A DNA stretch of 64,000 nt from Turritopsis dohrnii (GCA_027922465.2 BQMF02000052.1:868001-932000); one strand, 5' to 3'. Positions 1 through 15,230 are shown, counted from the first letter of the stretch. The notes: generated from the sequence alone by a model not told the origin. Numbers and translations: made by a program.

Positions 1-118
1 ACCTTGATCCAAAGTTGTTTTTAGCTATGCTGTAAGGATACTCCTTATTTCTGATAAAATTCTCAATTTCTTGCAAACTGAAATGATTGCGACTTCTTTT
101 CACCTGTTTCACCTCCAT
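1..118 (-). CDS. Partial unidentified reading frame at the left edge
   Basis: A minus-strand ATG at 118 opens a frame of 39 codons that runs off the window edge without a stop. The peptide is basic at its start (MEVKQVKRSRNHFS) and then looks helical. I do not recognise it. It may be a first coding exon or a transposon fragment. Too short to judge. Confidence 0.25.
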   Translation of the reverse strand, partial: MEVKQVKRSRNHFSLQEIENFIRNKEYPYSIAKNNFGSR

Positions 119-654
119 CTTTGGATTTGAATTTCTCCTTCTTTGATTTTTGCATGTATTATAAATTCACTTCAACTTACTAACAAAACATTCGAATGTC
201 AACACATCACGTTCGAAAGTCACAAAGATGGCGGAGTGAGTTGTGAGGACCAGGTGATTTTGCAATGGAAGGACTTCTTTTTCAATTAGTGAAGTCATTT
301 TTTACCGTGAATTTAGGACTGTTCTACCTATAGAAATGATTTTAATTTCGAGTCTTAATTTCCCAGGAAATTACGACTCTTGAAGTCATAATATCCCGGG
401 AAATCGGGAATTTGGGGTCCTAATTTCCCGGAGTCTTAATTTACCGCTACACCAGAATTTCTGAAAATTTGGGGTAAATTTCGAGAAATTTAAAATTTAA
501 TTTTCTCATTTTAAAAAAATTGGAGATAATTCTCACCTAACGCATTTGGTACGGAGCAGATGGTCTCTGCTGATTCATTCAAATGTTTTAAGGCTAGCAT
601 GAATTCATTCGTAACATGTAAGCTAACTTAAACCCCATTTAATTTTCATGTTAG
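119..654. other. Intergenic, no gene seen
   Basis: AT-rich DNA. Around 355-445 a short motif of the type AATTTCCCGGGAAAT is repeated in both orientations with changes. No exon carrying the cathepsin propeptide or the catalytic cysteine is visible here, although that is where the first exon of the following pseudogene should lie. Confidence 0.5.
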
Positions 655-2026
<1,372 letters not shown>

Positions 2027-2569
2027 TAGAGGTAGAGGCAAACTCAATCCCAGGGCTTTTGCTATTTTTTATTTCTCTCTTATCTTACCTACTATATGAA
2101 AGACAAACTTTAAATACTTTAACGCATCGATATCATTTAACTGCTTTAGAGAGCTGGAAGAAAGGCAGCGAAGATGATATGGCGGTCCTTCTTTGCCAGG
2201 ATGATCACAAGAAGCGTGTAATTCTAGATTTATTTCATAAAACAATAAATATGTATAGATAGAGAATCAGTCGAGAAACATAAAAAATTCACTTTTAAAT
2301 TGAGTGGTTTATTCTGTTAGCAATTTTTTAGTTTGATTCAAAAACAAAAAATGATATCCGAAAATCCAAGACAAACTCGAATTCTCAGTTACTGGAACCC
2401 TCTATAACTCGAACTTTTTGATATCCGTGCTGTTTATATATAGTCCTTTATATTAATGCTCTTTCATAGAAAGTTCTTATAAGTCGAGGATTCAGTATAT
2501 GAGGATGTGTTCAACTGCTAAACCTAAATTAAAAACTGACGCATATATTTCGGACATATTCCGACATTA

Positions 2570-3660
2570 ATCTCCCTTCATAAACAAAATGGCTGCATTG
2601 CATTATGAAAGCGTTCCCTTAAGTTTCTCTCCAATCTTTGACGTGAAAGAAACATTCGATCATGCATCCGATCATCGTAATGAACCCAAAACACTAAAGA
2701 AATAACAGAATATCATTGATTTAACTTACAAACAACCTCATACCCAGGGTTTTTTGCCTTTTCGATGCCGTCCGCATGCTGAAAAGGCAAGAAAAACTGG
2801 GTACGAGGGTTGCACTCAAAGGGTACTAACTACCAGTACACCAATTCTATAGCCAAAAGTTCGTTCTCAAGGGAAGACAAGTTCGTTTTTTGTTTCTTTT
2901 TTTATTTCAAGTCAATCTGCGGTCAGTGCAGGTAGAAGGTCGAAATGACTTGGAGAAAAAAAGTTGCATCAAAAAAGAAATCAGTAAAAAACTAGAATTT
3001 CTGATTTTTTTTCTCAGTTGAGCTTTACGAAACGATGCATGTTTATGGATTAAGGTGTAATATAGAACTTTCTTGCAATATTTGAGATCATTCCTTGTCG
3101 GCTATAGGCCATCAACACGAGAAGGTCACTGCGTCAAGTGTTATTTTAGATTCAACGAGACTCTCTTTTCTCTTTTTTCTCTCTCCCTGTTGTCTCTCCA
3201 CCAGCGATGCTTTTAGATATTATTGCTATTAAAGAGGTCACTTACTGCAGTGGCTGTAAGCAGTTCACAATCTAAAATTTCACAGTATGGTCGAAAATCT
3301 GAAGCTTTTTTAGCCACCATGGAGGAGGATATCAGCAGGAGAATGACAAATACAAAGCAATTGATTGCATACTATGAGAAAAAAACAGAACAACTTACAG
3401 CAGTGATAATCAAAAGAATGCATGAATACTTTGAGCAAGTGGAGTATTCGACTCCAGCTACTGTGTAATATTTGTTGAAGTCAGAAGCGTGTATGGCCAC
3501 GAAAGTAGATCCAATCGTCAAAAGAATGACAAATATGATTGTGTTGAGAGCGTACTAAGAGAAAATCAAAAAGATAGTGGGAGAATCTTCAAATAATTAA
3601 GATAAAATCTCTCAGTGGATTGATCTCAACGATTTTATATGTTTTTACTTAGATGATGAT
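2570..3660 (+). other. Unassigned region with small, partly duplicated reading frames
   Basis: A 38-codon frame starts at 2589 in a good context (AAAATGGCTGC). After a strong pyrimidine tract and TTTAG at about 3160-3215, an open stretch runs to a stop at 3468. Its product contains a helical segment with SEAFLATMEEDISRRMTN, and a weaker second copy of the same segment (SEACMATK...KRMTN) follows at about 3480-3590 with stops. This looks like the remains of an internally duplicated exon. I recognise no family and would not call it a gene. Confidence 0.2.
2733..2813. mobile_element. Palindromic MITE, CCCAGGGT family
   Basis: About 80 bp that folds on itself: the left arm ACCCAGGGTTTTTTGCCTTT is mirrored by AAAGGCAAGAAAAACTGGGT on the right, with matching outer ends (CAACCT and AGGGTTG). 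A related palindrome is at 10013-10093, and half-copies of the core are near 2050, 7510, 29590 and 55810. No coding capacity. Confidence 0.65.
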
Positions 3661-3677
3661 CTATCAAGGAAGTAGGA

Positions 3678-6024
3678 TTACTCTCCATCTTTTTGATTAA
3701 TTCTCTTACACTGCAACAACATTGGACCTACCATAGCAACGACCGCTATTAAATAGAAACCGTCCCATGACAACCAATTAAAAGTAATGTCTTCCTTATT
3801 CCAACTCTCATACAAAACTCTGTATTCGACAGGTATATCAAAACAAACACTACCAAAAGTTTCTGAATAAGAACGTTTGTAGGGGTTTCCCCTGTGAGAA
3901 ACGACGTTTGTAGAGGTTTCCCCTGTGAGAAACGACGTTGACTATTTGTTATATTTTGTTTGGCTGTTACAGACTCAGTGGGCATATTTGTTGAAAAATC
4001 ACTGCGAAGGAGTCCATTTTATAGACGCTAATTCAATGAAAATGCTCTCCGACGCAGTGGCTTTTTGACCATTTTGCCCACTGGGGACTATAAACATACT
4101 ATTTGGGGATCGCAAAACTTTGTAGTTGAAAGTCTCTTCTTTTTGTTTGGCAGAACGAGGCAAAACGCTTAATATTGTTCTTGTTAACCAGCACAGAAAT
4201 ATTCATTCAAAATGAAATTATCTATTTGGGCTAACGAAGACACTCAGTTTCTCAGTCTGCAAAATATCGATGATCGCGATTTAGTATACTATCCAACCGT
4301 TTGCCCTGAACATTTTCTTTTGTTTGGAAAGTACACTTACTGTGAGATCCCAGCTAATTATGGAACAGTGTGTTGGTACCTTCACCAATCTCAGTATGAA
4401 GATGACTAGCAAAAATCACTGCGAAGGAGTCCATTTTATAGACGCTAATTCAATGAAAATGCTCTCCGACGCAGTGGCTTTTTGACCATTTTGCCCACTG
4501 GGGACTATAAACATACTATTTGGGGATCGCAAATCTTTGTAGTTGAAAGTCTCTTCTTTTTTTGTTTGGCAGAACGAGGCAAAACGCTTAATACTGTTCT
4601 TGTTAACCAACACAGAAATATTCATTCAAAATAAAATTATCTATTTGGGCTAACGAAGACACTCAGTTTCTCAGTCTGCAAAATATCGATGATCGCGATT
4701 TAGTATACTATTCAACCGTTTGCCCTGAACATTGTCTTTTGTTTGGAAAGTACACTTACTGTGAGATCCCAGCTAATTATGGAGCAGTGTGTTGGTACCT
4801 TCACCAATCTGAGTATGAAGATGACTAGCAGGGCCACCCATGTGTGTACGCAAGCATACATGAAGAAATTGTATCTGCCAGCTGGAGCACCAACGTCACC
4901 CAGCCAGCCGGACATCATACACATAGACAAGAACGCAAGGAACTAAAAAAAAATCAATATCTTTAATTAATTTGAGGCCAGAACCAATTATTAAATCATA
5001 CTTCCAGATATTTAAAGAATCGTGTAAGCATTGAGAAATGTTATTTTTGAATTTTCTGTTTTACGTCTTCGAATTATTCCACATCTACAAAATTTGTGGT
5101 TTAATTGTTCAAAGAAAAGGTCTGAATCATTATGTAGATGTTTAGTCCATGTATGGGAAATAAACTTTGTCCATAACAAATAACTTTTAAAAAGCTTAAA
5201 CAGGAAGTGCCAAATAAGAAGAAGTAATAAACTTGTGTGAAGGATATTATCGATCACGTTATTGGGAAAACGGAACACGTTGAGTTTCCGAAATCAAATG
5301 AATACTACTAAGAAGTTAAACCGGGATCTAAAACGGAATGGTGGTGGTCACAAAAGAATGATTTATGAATTTCAACATAGAAATACGATTTCAATGAACT
5401 GGATTTGTTTAAATGATAGATAAAAGGTTGGAAAAAAATTAACCATCTTTCCTTTTTCGAAGATGATCAAAATGTATTTCGTATCATGACGTCATGATAA
5501 AACTATTTTAACACAGTGTTTTTAGTCAAAGTTACTAATACTTTGCGGTGATGTTTAATTTACAGAACAACCCAAGACGAAACCCGAGAAGATAACAGTG
5601 ATTGACACGACCGTCAGCGAGTTCATCTTAACATTTGTCGACTAATTCAAGGGGGTTTGCACGTAAAGATTCTTGAAAAATTTTTCTTTTAAGCAGGTGT
5701 TTTAATGCTTTGAATTTAAATTGCACACCAAGTCAAGTCTCAGCGTCTCAACTCTCAACTAATTATTCATGACCGCGTTGACTTCTTACTTTTGTTTTAT
5801 ATAGTTGAAATTCTCTGACATGTTATATGATCGACATTTTCCACTATGGGTGTTCTGCATTTTATACGCCTTTCTCGAGGGCGTTTCAACTGTTACATCA
5901 TTAAAAACTAAAACTGAAATCATACCATATTGACAATCATCAGATAACCAGATGGCGCCCTTATGAACTCGGTGTCAATTCGACCGCCTTGTTCACGAGG
6001 GCGAGGACCTTCGTCATCAGACAT
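3678..6024 (-). CDS. MARVEL-domain membrane protein, 3' end unresolved
   Basis: Coding exon 1 (6024-5926, 33 codons, ATG|GTATGA donor) encodes an acidic, Gly/Arg-rich start followed by GGRIDTEFIRAPSGYLMIVNM. Exon 2 (4942-4760, 61 codons, acceptor after a T-run) continues in phase 0 with FLAFLSMCMMSGWLGD, then a second hydrophobic helix around FFMYACVHTWVALLVIF, and ends SIISWDLT at a GTAAGT donor. The start 'DT.F....GYLMIV' and the near-PWPL sequence after helix two are typical of MARVEL proteins (MAL, plasmolipin, CMTM), four-helix proteins of membrane rafts and trafficking. The end is uncertain: a frame with DGFYLIAVVAMVGPMLL and a stop at 3678 looks like the fourth helix, but helix three was not found convincingly. 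A tandem duplication and a MITE disturb this part. Confidence 0.65.
3915..3978 (-). repeat. Two 31-bp direct repeats carrying an acceptor-like site
   Basis: On the minus strand the segment TTTCTCACAGGGGAAACC occurs twice, 31 bp apart (about 3870-3935). Each copy contains a good 3' splice-site sequence (TTTCTCACAG|G). Because 31 is not a multiple of three, using one or the other would shift the frame of the last MARVEL exon. Confidence 0.45.
3976..4083. mobile_element. Palindromic MITE (CAGTGGGCA family), copy 1
   Basis: 108 bp bounded by CAGTGGGCA and TGCCCACTG, with the family palindrome inside: AAAATCACTGCGAAGGAGT ... ATGCTCTCCGACGCAGTG. Best-preserved ends of the family. A partial second copy (4411-4503) exists only because this locus was tandemly duplicated. 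Confidence 0.8.
3994..4828. repeat. 417-bp tandem duplication inside the MARVEL gene
   Basis: Positions 3994-4410 and 4411-4828 are near-identical head-to-tail copies. Each holds most of a CAGTGGGCA-type MITE, intron sequence, and the 3' part of MARVEL exon 2 with its GTAAGT donor. In the outer (gene-proximal) copy this is the true exon; in the other the copied exon piece ends at 4343 and has no acceptor of its own. The few differences include an ATG on the plus strand in one copy that is ATA in the other, so the 65-codon plus-strand frame at 4212-4409 is not conserved. Confidence 0.9.
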
Positions 6025-7353
6025 TTTGATCACTAGAAAAATAATAACAGCGATTGCAAGATTGACTTCTTATGGATGAAAGCAAACCAAAAAAATAGTA
6101 ACATCCTTAAAACTTTAAAAGAATGACAAAGAAAAACACTTAAATCTCGATGCTTTTCAACATGTAAAATTTCTTATCCCTTTTGACATGCGAAAGAGAA
6201 GAATATTTAAAAAACAATAAAAAGGAAAAGGAGTCTAGAAAGGAATACCTTTTTTTATTATGAAAAGTGTTTGACTTCTTCTCAACTGCTCACGTATTCC
6301 AATAAGTCTTATCGACAGAACTGACGCGTTAAACACTTTTCACAGTCTTCGTGTTGTTATAAACTTCTTCCACTCCCATTTTCAAACTGTCATCCATGTG
6401 GTGAAGCGGATCTCAACACTCCTCCTGCTTTGTCAAGGACATCCTGGAAATTTAGCCATTTAGACATATATGGTCACATACGGTGATGGATTGTCTGTTG
6501 TAATATAGTCACGTTCAATGATTAGTGATTAGTGTAAGTTTGTCCACAAAAGGTCAATTTTTGCAACAACATTTCATCAATCATAAAAAAACAAGTACGA
6601 TAGAGAGACCGTATTTATTTTGCTGTGAAAATGATCCCTGCGAAGAAGACACACAGTTTTGGGGGAAGAAAGAAAATAAATATCTTAATTAAGCAAATGA
6701 CATTTCGTCTTTTTAATATGATTATGATTTTAAACACTTCTCAGCAAAACACAAGATGTTTGGTTGCTAACAAACTTTTGAAAAACCATTAGTTACTCAA
6801 CTTCGTGCCCAGGTAATCGTATATTATATCAATGTTGTGTAAATCTTGGAAGTACCATATGATGATTGTAAGATTGTTAAGATGACCAGCGTCTGCTGTA
6901 GTGTAATTCAGGCTTTACGTCATTTCTATGGCTCCATAACGTACGTTTTACACGTGATCAAAGTGAACAATTTTATTTCTCGTCTGCATCAACAAGGTCA
7001 CTGTGAAGATTGTCAGCGTTGCTCCTTCAAATATTTAAGCATAACTGAAACAAGTAGTCAGTTGTTTTCGTACTTCACTGAAACATGATGTATTAGCGTT
7101 TCTTTGTTTACTTTTGCTGTGTAAATCTGTTTCATCTTTAAGCTTCCAAACTATTTACACATTGAAACCTTAAATCTTAAGGGACACTGTATCATCGACT
7201 GTACTGCCATCAAGATTTTACCTGTAATGAAACAGAACACCAGTAAGCCTAGTTGAAGCTCTTTTCTATTTCTTCATAACCGAAAACATAGTCACAAGTC
7301 TTGTGACTATGCCCAATATGATTATTTTTCTCAGACTGAATTTTGTGGTGACT
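6025..7353. other. Intergenic, no gene seen
   Basis: Upstream flank of the MARVEL gene. Several short frames on both strands show no family similarity or splice context. No RNA gene seen. Confidence 0.4.
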
Positions 7354-7473
7354 CAGTGGGCAAAAGCGTCAATAAAGTTACACAGTGACGAAGAGCATTT
7401 TTATTGAAGTAGTGTGTATATTTCTATAGAAATGTACTCCTTCGCAGAGACATTTAAGCAAATGTGCCCGCTG
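7354..7473. mobile_element. Palindromic MITE (CAGTGGGCA family), copy 2
   Basis: 120 bp from CAGTGGGCA to TGCCCGCTG, with the internal palindrome ACAGTGACGAAGAGCATTTT ... ATGTACTCCTTCGCAGAG. Confidence 0.8.
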
Positions 7474-8246
7474 GTGATGATCATTTTTATGACAGCATCC
7501 AAAGCCCAACCTCGAACCCAGTGTCTCTTGTATTTTTGATATGCGGACAGTGGGAAAAAAGAAGCTGGCGAACGCTACCTGAAATAATGAATTCTGGTGG
7601 ATGAAAATGTTAACAAGATCGAAGGATTTCGAGCGAAAATCATTCGAGTGAAAAAAATACTGCTTGGGAAGATAACAATTGCTTTGAAGTGTACGATTTA
7701 ATTTTTCAGTTGCTAAGTACCTTCGGAGAGAAATGAGTGGACTGACGAGAGCGATTGAGACAATTTTAGGGAAGATAACAATCGAAAAATCAATTCAACC
7801 GAAATTGATACAAGCAATTCAGAGGAAAGTGATTCTGAGAAAATATGAATGCCATCCTGTGTTCAATCATCTATTCAGTGAACTTCAACACAACAATTTC
7901 ACTTAAATCACTGTCAAAAACTATAATTTATGTCATTTGTTACGAATTCTTTTCAATACATAGTGCAGGGTATACAAGAAACATTAATTTTAAGAAAATA
8001 AACGAACAGGTCCTGTAGCAAAAATTTCAAAATGGTCACCTTTTGAAATATTGAAAAATAGCGTCTATTCCAGCTACGGAAGAGACAAAAAATACTTCAG
8101 TTCAGGTCCAACCAACTGTACCTCAGCTAAGATATCACTAAAATTTTCATCTTTCAACTTTTTTTCTCCTCTTTATCCAAACATCAAAAATCTTCAGGCA
8201 TACTTTTTGTTAAATGCAGTATTTAACACAAGAAGTGATCTTAACC

Positions 8247-8534
8247 CAGCAGGGAAAATCGTCAAAAAATCACTGCGATGAAGAGCATTTTCATTGAAGT
8301 AGTTGGTATTGTAGGGTTCAACTATAGGGTGGTACGAGAGTAGAGCGGAGGTCACACGTAATTATATCAAATACGATACACAAGCCAGGAGCACTGTAAG
8401 CACGTCCTACTACTAATCATGATATATACAAGAAGGTCGTGGGTATACATACTCTTATATAAATGTATACTCTGCAGGTATGTTTCCATAGAAATGCACT
8501 CCCTCGCAGAGATTTTTCAACAAATTTCCCCTAC
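8247..8534. mobile_element. Palindromic MITE (CAGTGGGCA family), copy 3, interrupted
   Basis: Left half (AAAATCACTGCGATGAAGAG...) and right half (CATAGAAATGCACTCCCTCG...) of the family element are separated by a 167-bp insertion at 8310-8476. Removing that insertion and one copy of GGTAT gives an element of normal length. Confidence 0.75.
8310..8476. mobile_element. 167-bp insertion with TG...CA ends, possible small solo LTR
   Basis: Begins TGTAGGGTTCAAC and ends TATACTCTGCA, flanked on both sides by the 5-bp direct repeat GGTAT (8305-8309 and 8477-8481). TG...CA termini plus a 5-bp duplication are what an LTR-retroelement integrase leaves; at 167 bp this would be a solo LTR or TRIM-like remnant. 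No second copy in this window to compare with. Confidence 0.55.
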
Positions 8535-11460
8535 TAATCAATTTTTATACAAGTTAAACAGTCAACTTAACAAAGGTAAATCCGATCTAGGCTAACTTCA
8601 ATCTTCTGTCTATTTTTTTACTTTTGTCCACTCAAAGAAACTGGTTTGTTTCTGATGTGATCTACAAATTAAAACACAGCAATGTGCAAGTATTCATGCA
8701 AACGTGGAAGAATTTGTTGATAGAAAACAAATAAAACTATTGAACCATTTAAACTAATTCTAATTCGTGGATTTTAAAGATGCACCGTTTATTAGAAGGC
8801 GGCTTTTATTAGAGGGCGGGGTTTGTTTTAATACGGTATCTACTGCAATAACCTTGATAAGGAATAAAATCTTGTGTTGGTATGATTCGCCATTAAAAGT
8901 ATGATCATATGAATAAAATCTTGACACCTCATTTCTGTTCAGAATGCTGTTGGAGACTAACAATTTGTAAGTAACTCAAATTTTTCAAAAATGAACTTAA
9001 GTAGTACTCCAACGAATTATATTTGGTCTCTAAATTGGTAAAAAGACTCTATAAATAACTGAATCACAGAGACAAAATTTCTTCGGATCATGCTTTTTAA
9101 AAAATTACAGATATTTCGTGTAATTTTCATGTCTGTTTTGCTGTGCGTTCGTATACCGAAAACCGAATAGAGCCTGAGTTCGAAGTTGATCTATAACCCT
9201 TTCAAGTGTTAACTGTGACAAATAAACAATTTTAAAAAACAAAAGAGATATTAAATATCGGAGATGAACAAACGAAGGCGACATTAAGAACAAAACAATA
9301 GCAAATAATTTATAATTTTTTATGATAACATATAATTACGATTATCTTATAAGAATAATTGAGGATGGGAGTCGGTTAAGCGATAAAAATAATTGAGTCT
9401 CATCTGATTTTATTCATCCATTCTTACAAAAAAATATGCATAAGGAAAAACAAATGCTTCAGGACATAACATTTTTCTTATCATTATCAGTTCTGTAAAT
9501 TAAATTGAGCCTTTCTAAACTCTCAGATTGTTTATTTGAATTTTTTTCAAAAACAATTGAAAAACGCTTGCCTGGATCTTGGTAGGACATGAAGAACATG
9601 AAATTTTTCATGAAACAAACTGTTCAGCCTTGATCGTATTTATATATATTTATTAGCTTTCAGCAGGGACGTGTTTATGCCCAACTTCCAAATTAAGCTA
9701 CGATTTTATCTGTACGATTCTGTTAACACAGAATCTGCATAATCTGTATTCATCTGCATAAAATGTACTTTTTGATTTTTAACGGTTGCTTTTCTTTAAA
9801 AAGATACCGAAAACCCCACTTTCATGTTCGATTCGCCGGCCCTGAAAAGGGAAGTGTGCTTTCGGCTAAAGAGGGTTTGAATGTAACAAGATACGAGTTA
9901 ATGTTCATGGACTTTCTCAGCACTATGTCAGTTTCGAAAAAAGCTAAAAAAAATGAGCCTATCTTAAGAACTGCGCAGATGCTCAGTTCAGCTGTTGACA
10001 GATGATAGACCATGGACCCAGGGTCTCTTGGCTTTTCGATACACAGAATATATGCGTACATCGAAAAGGCAATAGACCCTGTGTTCGGTGTTCTTGTTAC
10101 AACTGAGAGCATCTTTTTCAGCAATTTGTTTTATCCCCAGGTTATTCATCATCACTGAAAGTTTCAACTAAATTTTGCTGATATTTACAAAGTATGTGGG
10201 TGCATAATCAAAATTTACTTTACAAAGTTGACACGAAAAGTGTTTTGATTTGAAGTAGATTTCTTCACATATGGAACACGTGAAATTTAAACGTGAAACA
10301 CAAGAGAGACAGAAGCAAACCATCAATCTAGGCGCGTGAAATCTTTTTATAGGAATGTAAATACGAGAATAAGCAAATAAACCTTTCCGGATTACGAAAT
10401 AAAAAGAAACCTTACAAGGTGTTTATAAGTTTGCTAGAAGATTTATGTCTACAGCATGTGTTAGCAATACAGAGTTCACAAGTTTACAATGCAAATCGTG
10501 CCACATGATGTGCTTATGTAATTCGATATATTTGAATTACACAACTTATTCTCGTGTCCGTTACAAGAGAAAGTAAGACTGTGAAAATGTGTATGTTTGT
10601 TTGTTATTGTCTTGGAGGGATCTTGGGATCTAAATAATTAGGATGGATACAGTGCATTTTTTGGACAATATGAAACGGAATATTATTTCTATAGGCCGCT
10701 CTCTCCCGCGACTTAGTTATCTCCTTAATACATCATACAGCAGCTATTTGGGGAGATCTAAATGTCTTTAGGGATCAATAAAGCAACGAATTTCTATCCT
10801 TGTTCTCATTGTAAAAAAGCCATAGAGTCAAGTCCCACCTAGTATGCCCGGTAGAGTGAGTTCTGAATGTGTCCCAACTTTATATTTCTGATTTGTTCAT
10901 TTTGATTATTCATTCAAAACAGCGCATACACTCACGAGTTTTTCGAAGCGTGAGAAAATATATTAAAGCTGACCTCGTTCGTTGATAGAGTCTACGTTAT
11001 TTACAGCTCTTACGACGAAAAGTATATAAATTTGGTTTTCTGGTATTTATCTGTTTTATTTATCACACCATATAGAAAAATAGTAATATCTAACTATATC
11101 GTTATCACCCAGGCTTCGCTTCCCAGTTTCATTTTATTGATGACTGAGGAAATAACAAAGATAATTTGTTTTTTGTCGGAGTCTCACTCCTAATGTTATT
11201 CATTATTAACTATTGTACTATTCAAAAAGAAATGGGAAACCACCAAATTACGTAATTGCAAAACACACGAATATCACGAGTTTCGGATCACTGTGTGAAA
11301 CGACGAGAGCTTTTGTGATGATTACAAATAACTTCCAATATGGTAGAGCAAAGCGTCTTGTGATTGGTTTCTAGATTTGAGTGCTGACTGTAAATCACAT
11401 GACAGCGATATGATCTGAAAGCAACAAAAAGAGTGAAACTTCTTGTCGAAAACAGTTCAT
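8535..11460. other. Intergenic, repeats only
   Basis: No convincing exon. At 8780-8830 there is a piece of a repeat of the form GTTTATTAGA-AGGCGGCTTTTATTAGAGGGCGG, seen again near 63820-63900. A CCCAGGGT-family palindrome is at 10013-10093. The 80-codon frame at 9763-10005 overlaps that palindrome and has no family match I know. Confidence 0.4.
10013..10093. mobile_element. Palindromic MITE, CCCAGGGT family
   Basis: Left arm ACCCAGGGTCTCTTGGCTTT then TCGAT, right arm ATCGAAAAGGCAATAGACCC then TGTG, forming a near-perfect hairpin of about 80 bp. Same family as 2733-2813. Confidence 0.65.
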
Positions 11461-11678
11461 TTGTATTGTGGAATTAGCTTAGCAGGGACGTTCCTAGAAT
11501 CTGAAAGTAAGTACTTCTCATTTAGTTCGGTACTATATGAATCAGTTTTTATGGTTATGCTATATTCTTACCTTTGATCAGTTCATTTCTGAGCTGAGAA
11601 TTGACAGCAATGTTCACTTATTGTTAAGCAGGGAAGAAAAATGTCATTGTATTTGTATTTAATGCTTCCTTTTTAGAA

Positions 11679-13528
<1,850 letters not shown>

Positions 13529-14539
13529 ACAGCAAACATTGTTACCTCTATGCGCTCTGTGATTCTGTTGTTGATATCCTTTTATTTGTAGATTGCACTG
13601 TTTGTGAATTTTTTTTAAATAATGAAAAAATTTTAAATGTTTAATGGTGGTATTAATATAATACGTGTATATTGATATCGTACATATGAGTTGTTCTTTT
13701 TTTGTATGTTTTTTAAAGTATTTTTTTATCTTTCGCGATGGCTGTTGTGATAGCCAAGAGACTTCTCACTTTTCTCAAATTTTAACTTTTTAACTCATGT
13801 ATACTCACGTCGGAAACAGAAAAAATCACATTGGTTAAGCTGCTGTAATTTATAAAAAGCAAAATTTTAAAGTTTAAAAGAAGTTAATGAGAAAAATAAA
13901 AGCTTTTGAGAAAATATTGTTTCAGTTCCCGCCCTTCCTTCAATTTCCACCCTGTCTTCTACACCGATGAGTGAGCGCCAGTTCACGTTTATACGCTTCC
14001 CATGGCGTTATCCTTTGAAACTTCAGTTTCGTTTTATAAAAGCTGGATTCCCATAAGCGAAATACTTTGCCAGTTAAATTATAGTTTCATCTTGTTACAG
14101 TAGTTGTATGAAGTCTCCTCCCACAAAAAAAGTTGAGCCAGTCATACGACATTGTCGGATGAACATTCTTTGTGAAAAAATGACATCCTTGTATTCATTG
14201 GAACGGATAGCTCTCGGAGTGTTTCCGATCGGGAATGAGTACTGATCCTCCTGCCCGGTTTACCCACCTACAATTGACATAAAGTTATAAAGATGACATG
14301 TGCATTGCTTGTAGATCCACGGACTGTGGTGAAGACAACGGTCTGTTGTCAAAAAGGGAAGAATCTCCAGTTTTGAGGTTAGGCATAGTGGGTAATCACT
14401 TTGAACGATGCAATGTTTGTAAAGACAGGAAGTAATGCAAATAAAACATCTGTGTGTCATTCATGAATTCATGCCAAAATTACAAAATACTGGTAACAGT
14501 ACTAAGTCCTAATCCGAAGCTCTATACCTTATCGTTTAA
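13529..14539. other. 3' flank of cathepsin L, nothing else seen
   Basis: AT-rich 3' UTR and intergenic DNA. I found no splice-supported exon and no tRNA or snRNA. Confidence 0.4.
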
Positions 14540-14991
14540 AAATTTAGTCGGAGAAAATTTCTAGTCCGACCTTTCCCGATCAATTTTTAAAATTAGTCAC
14601 TTTAAAATGCTTAACTATTTTTCTTCTGCAATGAATTCCAAACAGCATGGAACTTTCATCTCTAAATCGTCTTTTTTGTTCACGGTTTTCTGAGCACTAA
14701 CCACTGCTATGCATTTGTTTTGGGCCGAAGCTTTAATAAAGAAATGCACTTTTCAAACCTTCCAGAACGTCCGAGAGGAAGATGACTTCACTTCCCCTTT
14801 TGAAAAACAGCCACTGCATATTTGCCCTTAGCAATATCTGGGTCCATCGAAACATCTAACTCTTCCTCCAGAATGTTTTTGTGCACATGGTGTCCCATAA
14901 CAAATGCATCTATAGAATAAAACTTTTCTACAACCATTGATTTTGGTGCTTTTAGTATGACTTCCCTCTTTGAACAAAAAAACAACAACAA
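14540..14991 (-). pseudogene. HIRAN-like protein remnant
   Basis: The minus strand encodes FVMGHHVHKNIL ... DPDIAKGKYAVAVFQKGK, then stops; in another frame it resumes with SHLPLGRSGRFEKCIS and further on KVPCCLEFIAEEK before another stop. The order 'GYHVYK ... YAVAV ... HLPLGKSGRF ... VPC.L.F' is one I know from a HIRAN-related family abundant in cnidarian and other marine invertebrate genomes, usually in multicopy, probably transposon-borne genes. Frameshift and stops make this a dead copy. Family recall is from memory and the functional label is tentative. Confidence 0.6.
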
Positions 14992-15230
14992 AAGACTGAG
15001 GTTTGGACTAGTAAAAAAACTTGTATCAGATAAGGCTCTAACTACATCTCAGTAATTTATTCCTCTTTATCCTACAGATTCGGAACATCGTTCAAAACTG
15101 TATCGGGTGAAGCAAAATCGATAAGTGATGACATGAATGCACCATGACTAGAAACCACTCCCTACACTCTTGTCTCGTTACGCATTAAAAGACATTTTTA
15201 ACGGCGAGGAATTTGGCCTCTTTTACTAAA

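Noticed and set aside
4212..4409. 65-codon plus-strand frame in the tandem duplication
   Set aside because: Its start codon is absent from the second copy, and on the other strand the region is a MARVEL exon piece.
5563..5644. Possible small last exon on the plus strand (QPKTKPEKITVIDTTVSEFI)
   Set aside because: Has an acceptor-like TTTACAG and a stop, but no upstream exon or family could be found, and it lies in the first intron of the minus-strand MARVEL gene.
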